From positions 9,888,082 to 9,952,081 of the forward strand of contig NC_067207.1 of assembly GCF_026262505.1 (NCBI RefSeq): 64,000 nucleotides of DNA, written 5' to 3'. Of the stretch, positions 58,849 to 64,000 are shown one piece after another. Source of the DNA: Trichomonas vaginalis G3 (taxonomy: Eukaryota > Parabasalia > Trichomonadida > Trichomonadidae). The notes beneath the pieces were generated by a model. It was not told where the DNA came from, made no database searches, and was given only the letters and a program-made list of their open reading frames with translations. The position numbers and the translations under genes are program-made. Each line of letters opens with the position of its first letter. The first letter of the stretch is position 1.

Positions 58849-59271
58849 ACTTAAGGGTGCACTTACGCCCCTATGACATGGCCTTCAATTCAGATGTCTA
58901 AGGCTAATTTTCAATGACGCTTCACGCCAGTTGTCAAAAATTTGAATTAAAGTCAGATGGGCATAAGTGCAGCCTTAAAACAACAGAGATATTTTCCTGA
59001 CATTTCTAATAGTACCTTGATATACACGAGTATGAATTCAAATAATAAGACAAAGTTAGTAGCATTTTCGAGAATAATAATAACTTAATTTCTGTTACAA
59101 CTTAAAATTAGATCAGATCAATCATGTAAATTTCAATTCAAAAATTTTGCTCGCAAAACATGAGAATATGGGATATTTCAGGGTATTTTTAAGCCTATCT
59201 GATTTTAATTCAAATTTCTTAAACAACACAATTGAATGATATGTCATATGGGCGTAAGTTCACCCTTAAAT
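58849..59271. mobile_element. MITE with about 40-bp terminal inverted repeats
   Basis: TTAAGGGTGCACTTACGCCC at 58,851 is mirrored at the right end (plus strand GGGCGTAAGTTCACCCTTAA, ending at 59,269), and the match goes on for about 40 bases with five differences. A shorter related copy of the right end lies inside near 58,960. TTAA or TA at both ends could be the target duplication. It has no coding sequence. The superfamily (piggyBac, Harbinger or Tc1/mariner) cannot be decided. Confidence 0.75.
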
Positions 59272-59864
59272 CCTTCTCGACGTTTTTGACTTTCGTTTAA
59301 ATGTAAATGTTTTTATTGAAATAATACATCTGCTTATCTATAGATACTTAAAAAAATTAGAAATAAATTGAATAAAAGTCGCTTCATGAAATAAATTGAA
59401 AAGAAAATAATTGTACCTCAATTTTTTTGGCATTTTTTTTTCGATTCGCAATTCAATTTGAGCGATGTACATGCTTGATTATTTAATAAAATAAGTGCTC
59501 GAAACAAGCTTATATCATTTAATTTGAAATAATCTTTTTAAACACATTTTCCTACATAAAATCTCTACCTCAAAAATTTGAATAAAATACTTTATGAAGG
59601 AAAAGGCGTTTATTTTATATATATGTTTATCTTTTTACGCTTATAAATTTGAGGTTGATTCAAGCACTTTGTGAAATACATAATATATTTTATTTCAAAT
59701 GATTCAAAATAATCCATTTTGAAAAGAATATTGAATTTTTGTGGATGACTTTAAAAATTCATGTGCATTAATACAAATAAGATTTATATATAATTTTTAT
59801 ATCGAACAACATTTAATTAATTGAATACATTTTTTTAAATAAATTACTGATAATATTTTAATAA
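59272..59864. other. Intergenic region, no gene seen
   Basis: About 590 bases, A+T-rich, upstream of the surface protein gene; no clear initiator was found close to the ATG at 59,865. Confidence 0.5.
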
Positions 59865-61625
59865 ATGCTTTCCCTTTTCCTGAAAAAAATTAAGACAGTG
59901 GCCTTATTTCGTAAAGAGTCATACAATTCTTTCGCCATATATTTCACATCATACTACGTGGGAATTAAAGGTTCCTCCAAGATAAGGAAATCATCCCAAG
60001 ATCAAATTATAGAACCAAATAGTATTCCAGGCCTTTTATATAATCTTGAAGTCAATCATTATAATGCTACAGGTTTAATTTCCCACCAATTTAGCAACAC
60101 TGGAGAAAATACTCAAAAATTTGATTTATATACTAATTTCGAATATCATTCATTTTATTTAAAAAATTATAATGATCCTAGCTACAATGGTAATGTTTTT
60201 CAAATAAAAGAATTCGGATTTAAGGTAAACGCATCCCGCTATCCCATTTCACTAAATTTTATAGGAAAAAACCATCCTAAAGTTACAGATGTTACAAGAC
60301 TGGATTACTATTTTCGTAGTTCATTTTTTGAAAACCACCCATACCCTGACATACCTTCTATACCTTGCATGTATATGGGTGCATTATGGGAAAATATTGT
60401 CATTGAACCTGGAAAATCAAAGGTAATATCATTTATCGTATCAAAAGCTGAAAATGATATTCCATTTTTTAATTTTAAAGAGAATTTGATAAAAGATTTT
60501 TATACAAAGGACGAAAGAATTAAAATAAAAGGAACGATAAAAAATATTGATCATTGCTATAAATGTATAGATTGCTCTGTATTTTATAAGATTATAAGAA
60601 ACAAGGAAAACCAAGTTTTACAATCAGATGAAATCGGAAACACTCAAAATAAAAACAATTTTGATGAAGATATAAAAGTTCCCAATAAATCAGGTGAATA
60701 TAAATTGATTGTTTCTTATGGTGATAGAGCTACATTCCATAGTTCAATTGATCATATATTTCATGTTAGAAATAATATTCCAACAATCAAATTTGATAAT
60801 CCAGAGTTTGAGTATTATATCCCGAACTCAACACTTAATATGAATGTTACAGTCACTGACTTGGATATCGTCGATACAAGCTTGACAGGATATATATTAT
60901 TCAATGGTGCAAATTATTCATATACAAGCGATATACAGAGTGGAATTGCGAAAATATATAGTTTCACAATACCTGAAGACACTATCCCAGGTAATTATAC
61001 AGCAGAGTTCATCGCATCAGACGATGATGATATATCGAAGAAAACATTTAAAGTTGTCGTTCGAAACAATACGAAACTTCTAATTGGTGTCGAAGGAATC
61101 GATCTTAATGCATCATACTTACCTGGCTGTGATATCAATTTTTCTCTAATGATTATGGACTGTGACAAAGATTTCGACACAACATTCAACATTTCTCTTG
61201 CATATTCAGAAAGCATCATATATTCTAACTCGATAACAAACGATGGAATAAAAATGGGAATTCCAATGCATCTCAAGATCGAAGAAAACGAAACAAAAGA
61301 CAAAGTGACAATCTCTATCAAAGTCGATGGTTCCCATGAGCATGAGATTACAAAGTTCGATTTGAATATTATTCATCTTCCAGATCCAACAAAAAGTCCA
61401 GATCCAACCAGAAGTCCAGATCCAACAAAAAGTCCAGCACAAAAAGCAGATAATCCTAATCAGATTAATGATGAAAGAGCCAAGAAGAAGAAAGTTCTCA
61501 TTCTATCTTTATCTATTTCATGCGGAATTATTGTTTTATGCATTATCATTGGAGTCATTACTTACTTAATCATCAAGAATAATTCAACACCAGATGTTTC
61601 TGATGAAGAACCTAATTATTTATAA
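59865..61625 (+). CDS. Single-pass surface protein with Ig-like stretches (586 aa)
   Basis: An extracellular part of about 545 residues with N-glycosylation motifs and beta-sandwich texture, in which stretches near 330-490 (PNSTLNMNVTVTDLDIVDTS and similar) resemble Ig or cadherin-like folds. Before the membrane lies a stalk of DPTKSP and DPTRSP repeats. One transmembrane helix (VLILSLSISCGIIVLCIIIG) is near residues 547-572, followed by a short acidic tail (SDEEPNYL). A cleaved signal peptide is not obvious at the start, so the true beginning may differ or lie upstream. It faces another surface protein gene, so the region is a surface-protein locus. Confidence 0.7.
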   Translation: MLSLFLKKIKTVALFRKESYNSFAIYFTSYYVGIKGSSKIRKSSQDQIIEPNSIPGLLYNLEVNHYNATGLISHQFSNTGENTQKFDLYTNFEYHSFYLKNYNDPSYNGNVFQIKEFGFKVNASRYPISLNFIGKNHPKVTDVTRLDYYFRSSFFENHPYPDIPSIPCMYMGALWENIVIEPGKSKVISFIVSKAENDIPFFNFKENLIKDFYTKDERIKIKGTIKNIDHCYKCIDCSVFYKIIRNKENQVLQSDEIGNTQNKNNFDEDIKVPNKSGEYKLIVSYGDRATFHSSIDHIFHVRNNIPTIKFDNPEFEYYIPNSTLNMNVTVTDLDIVDTSLTGYILFNGANYSYTSDIQSGIAKIYSFTIPEDTIPGNYTAEFIASDDDDISKKTFKVVVRNNTKLLIGVEGIDLNASYLPGCDINFSLMIMDCDKDFDTTFNISLAYSESIIYSNSITNDGIKMGIPMHLKIEENETKDKVTISIKVDGSHEHEITKFDLNIIHLPDPTKSPDPTRSPDPTKSPAQKADNPNQINDERAKKKKVLILSLSISCGIIVLCIIIGVITYLIIKNNSTPDVSDEEPNYL

Positions 61626-61994
61626 ACATTCAATCTCTTATATTCATTTTGCAATGATTGATTTTTGATCCTAAATTTTAAAAATCATTTCTAAATCTTA
61701 AATTTTAATATTTCGAAGTAGTCACAGTAATTTTATAAAAACATTAAATATCTTTATATATATAGAAATATATCAAAATACTTTACCAGCTTTAATAAGC
61801 TTGATATTCTTGTTTTAATTAAACATTTATTTAGAAATCAAAACATCTATACTATCTCCATCATGATTACTTATTCAACTTTCTTGAATGAATGATTAAC
61901 AAACAAAAGTTGCTATGATATTAATCATGCAATTTCCAATCTTTCTTATTGCTTGGAAATTAGAAGATCAATCTTTATCACTTGCATATAAAAT
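61626..61994. other. Intergenic region between two convergent surface genes
   Basis: 369 bases, A+T-rich, no gene. Confidence 0.6.
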
Positions 61995-63999
61995 TTAATA
62001 TGCATCAGAATCATCCGACTTTTCTGGAAGACTCTGTTCTGTTGATTGTTCTTCATAAATTTTGTTTAAGTACTTTAGTTCTGATTTTCTTTTAAGTTTT
62101 ACAAAGACAGTGAATGCACCATAAGCTAGAAAACCAAAACAAGCAATAGATATAATGATAATAATTGCCTTAGTGAAATTGTCTAATATGTGCTTTCTGG
62201 CAATATAGAAAGTTGTTATATTGTTCTCCGTCATGCATTCAATATCAATTAGTTTTTCTTTCTTAAATTGATTATTCATTTTCCAATTTTTACACTTTGC
62301 ATTGGTGATCTTTAGAACAGGAACTTTGATATCTGCTATATTGTTGTTGACACCAAATATTTCATCATCAACTAGATTGAAATCAATTTTCCCTTTTATC
62401 GATCCATAGTATTCCATTTCAATATATGGAATGGAAGTGGCACTAAGATTTATTTCTAATTTTGCTGCTTTTTTAGGCTTGTAAATTATATTCAAGAGAG
62501 AAAATTGGTCAAAATTCATTTGAGAAATCGAAACATTTCCAATGTATTGATAATTTTTATATCCAAAACTCACTTCATCACCTACGACGAATCCAGATTC
62601 AATATGTCCTGAAGGATCTATCCTTAAATTCAGGACATTAATTTCATTTCCAAGAACGAAATTCAAACTATTATTAATAGTTATATTATCGAAGTAAATT
62701 GTATCATTATTTAGGATAAGAAATTCCGTTTCAGATGATATGCTGAAGATAATTGGTATTTTTCCAGTTATACTTCGAAAAGCAACAATTCCACAAGGAT
62801 CAATTTTCAATTTATTTGTTGCAGATGGATTCATTGAATTAATAATTATATAAGAACGTGGATTCGTGTTAATTAGATTTAAAAATCCTGGTGACTGATA
62901 ATTAAGATTGATTTCGGTGTTCCAAGCTAAGTTGTTATCAATTGTAATTGTTTCATTATTTATAAAACTCATGTGGTCAATTTTGATTGTTTCTTCTTCA
63001 AATGAAATAATTTTTGGAGAATAGTTAAGCAATTCATATTTCGTTGTTATTAAATTGTCTTTGATAAATGAAGATGATTGATCAAATTTAATTTCATCTG
63101 CAGAAAATTTGGAATTAACATTGGAATTTCTCAAGATTAAAGTTTCACATTCAATTTCATTGCTGAAATATGCATTTATTCCGATTAATTCCAATGTAAT
63201 GAAAGATGTTCCAATGATTGTTAAATCCAGTTGGCTTGAATTGGAATTAATCCATTCTATAGCTACATTTTTATGACATTGTGAAAGATCAATAGTATCT
63301 GCGTTATTCATCACAAAGAAGATATTAACTGATGATGATTCATTTGCATAATATTTGTCAAAATTCATGTTTTGAATATATTGTGATGGACAATTTTTAT
63401 TACTTGACTGAACATGACACATTTTTAGATTTTCTTTATATTGATTATTATCAATTCTCTTCAAATCAATACAATATTCTCCTTTTGTTTCAGATTCATG
63501 ATTTAAAATATCATATATCATAATGGAATCTTCATAAGAGAATCTGATTCTATTATTTTTAATGAAATCCTTTTGATGACTACAAATAAAGTTTGAATAG
63601 TAAGTTGAACCTGATTTAAGAACAAAACCGAGATTTTTTTGAGAATCATTGATAAAGTTATCTATTTGTAAAGTATTATTTGTTGGATGAGCAAATGTCA
63701 TTGTCATGTTATTTACAATTTCTACATTTTGGAAGTAAGAATGAACTCCAGAGCATCTAAAATTTATTCCATCCAATACGTAATGACCGTAAAAGTATGA
63801 ATTGGAAAAATTAGCACCATTATTTAATCCAACAACAATTTCACTAGATTTTATTGTTGATTTTCTAATATCTGAATAAACTAGTTCAACTTTATAATTA
63901 TTATGTTGTGTTGAAATGAATGTTATGTTTGAATTAAATGAATCTAACCTTTGTATATAAGAATTATTGCTAAATTCGAAAGTTGCATTTGAATTAACT
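61995..63999 (-). CDS. Single-pass surface protein, 5' end beyond the window
   Basis: The reading frame stays open up to the window edge, so the start is outside. The visible part has long beta-rich sequence with many Asn and Ile residues and repeated short strands that could form a beta helix (for example LRIDPSGHIESGFVVGD). One transmembrane helix (AIIIIISIACFGFLAYGAFT) is followed by a cytoplasmic tail of about 45 residues with KLKRKSELKYLNKI and an acidic end. It resembles the large surface proteins of trichomonads, but no named family was recognised. The first in-frame ATG inside the window cannot be trusted as the start. Confidence 0.7.
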   Translation of the reverse strand, partial: VNSNATFEFSNNSYIQRLDSFNSNITFISTQHNNYKVELVYSDIRKSTIKSSEIVVGLNNGANFSNSYFYGHYVLDGINFRCSGVHSYFQNVEIVNNMTMTFAHPTNNTLQIDNFINDSQKNLGFVLKSGSTYYSNFICSHQKDFIKNNRIRFSYEDSIMIYDILNHESETKGEYCIDLKRIDNNQYKENLKMCHVQSSNKNCPSQYIQNMNFDKYYANESSSVNIFFVMNNADTIDLSQCHKNVAIEWINSNSSQLDLTIIGTSFITLELIGINAYFSNEIECETLILRNSNVNSKFSADEIKFDQSSSFIKDNLITTKYELLNYSPKIISFEEETIKIDHMSFINNETITIDNNLAWNTEINLNYQSPGFLNLINTNPRSYIIINSMNPSATNKLKIDPCGIVAFRSITGKIPIIFSISSETEFLILNNDTIYFDNITINNSLNFVLGNEINVLNLRIDPSGHIESGFVVGDEVSFGYKNYQYIGNVSISQMNFDQFSLLNIIYKPKKAAKLEINLSATSIPYIEMEYYGSIKGKIDFNLVDDEIFGVNNNIADIKVPVLKITNAKCKNWKMNNQFKKEKLIDIECMTENNITTFYIARKHILDNFTKAIIIIISIACFGFLAYGAFTVFVKLKRKSELKYLNKIYEEQSTEQSLPEKSDDSDAY

Positions 64000-64000
64000 A

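Overview
This window looks like nuclear DNA of a trichomonad parabasalid, most like Tritrichomonas; the species is an inference. The DNA is A+T-rich and no intron interrupts a recognisable host reading frame. Several host genes carry a trichomonad-type initiator (a TCA-containing, pyrimidine-rich motif) a few bases to about 25 bases before the ATG. The gene families also fit: BTB proteins with a discoidin-like end, long BTB-ankyrin proteins, a butanol-dehydrogenase-like iron alcohol dehydrogenase, single-pass surface proteins, and a Polinton/Maverick and a Mutator-like element.

Bases 1 to about 20,700 are one broken Polinton (Maverick). In order it holds two small amphipathic capsid-accessory-like genes, a major capsid protein candidate, a packaging ATPase, several unknown proteins, and a fibre module with a phage-type collar domain. 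Next comes a primase-helicase gene held between two long inverted repeat arrays, then a KilA-N plus GIY-YIG-like gene, a retroviral-type integrase, a B-family DNA polymerase with an HNH-like region, and one more unknown gene. I did not find the usual adenain-like protease. About fifteen breaks are apparent, but several genes still look whole, so the insertion is not very old. Element genes have their own upstream signal (a T-rich tract then TAAATG or GTAAGAAATG), and two genes between helicase and integrase share a different leader, which suggests two expression classes.

Bases 20,731-26,420 hold a divergent pair: an unknown helical gene and a whole Mutator-like transposase, separated by 167-bp tandem repeats. 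An A+T-rich repeat area with a 20-bp terminal inverted repeat pair follows.

Bases 26,674-63,999 are host territory: exocyst Exo70, a GH31 alpha-glucosidase, a small conserved protein, a tRNA-Lys, a non-autonomous DNA transposon with a 7-bp target duplication, a BTB/discoidin gene and a BTB/ankyrin gene. Then come two tandem iron alcohol dehydrogenases sharing a 482-bp identical block, a REXO-type exonuclease, divergent ribosomal genes eL38 and eL6, and a Ser/Lys-rich nuclear-type protein. A PX protein, an ER thioredoxin-like protein sharing a 47-bp promoter with an unknown 567-residue protein, an acidic protein with a beta-rich end, and a Met/Asn/Gln-rich protein with a zinc ribbon follow. 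Two decayed ankyrin genes, a 420-bp MITE and two convergent surface-protein genes complete the window, the last running off the right edge.
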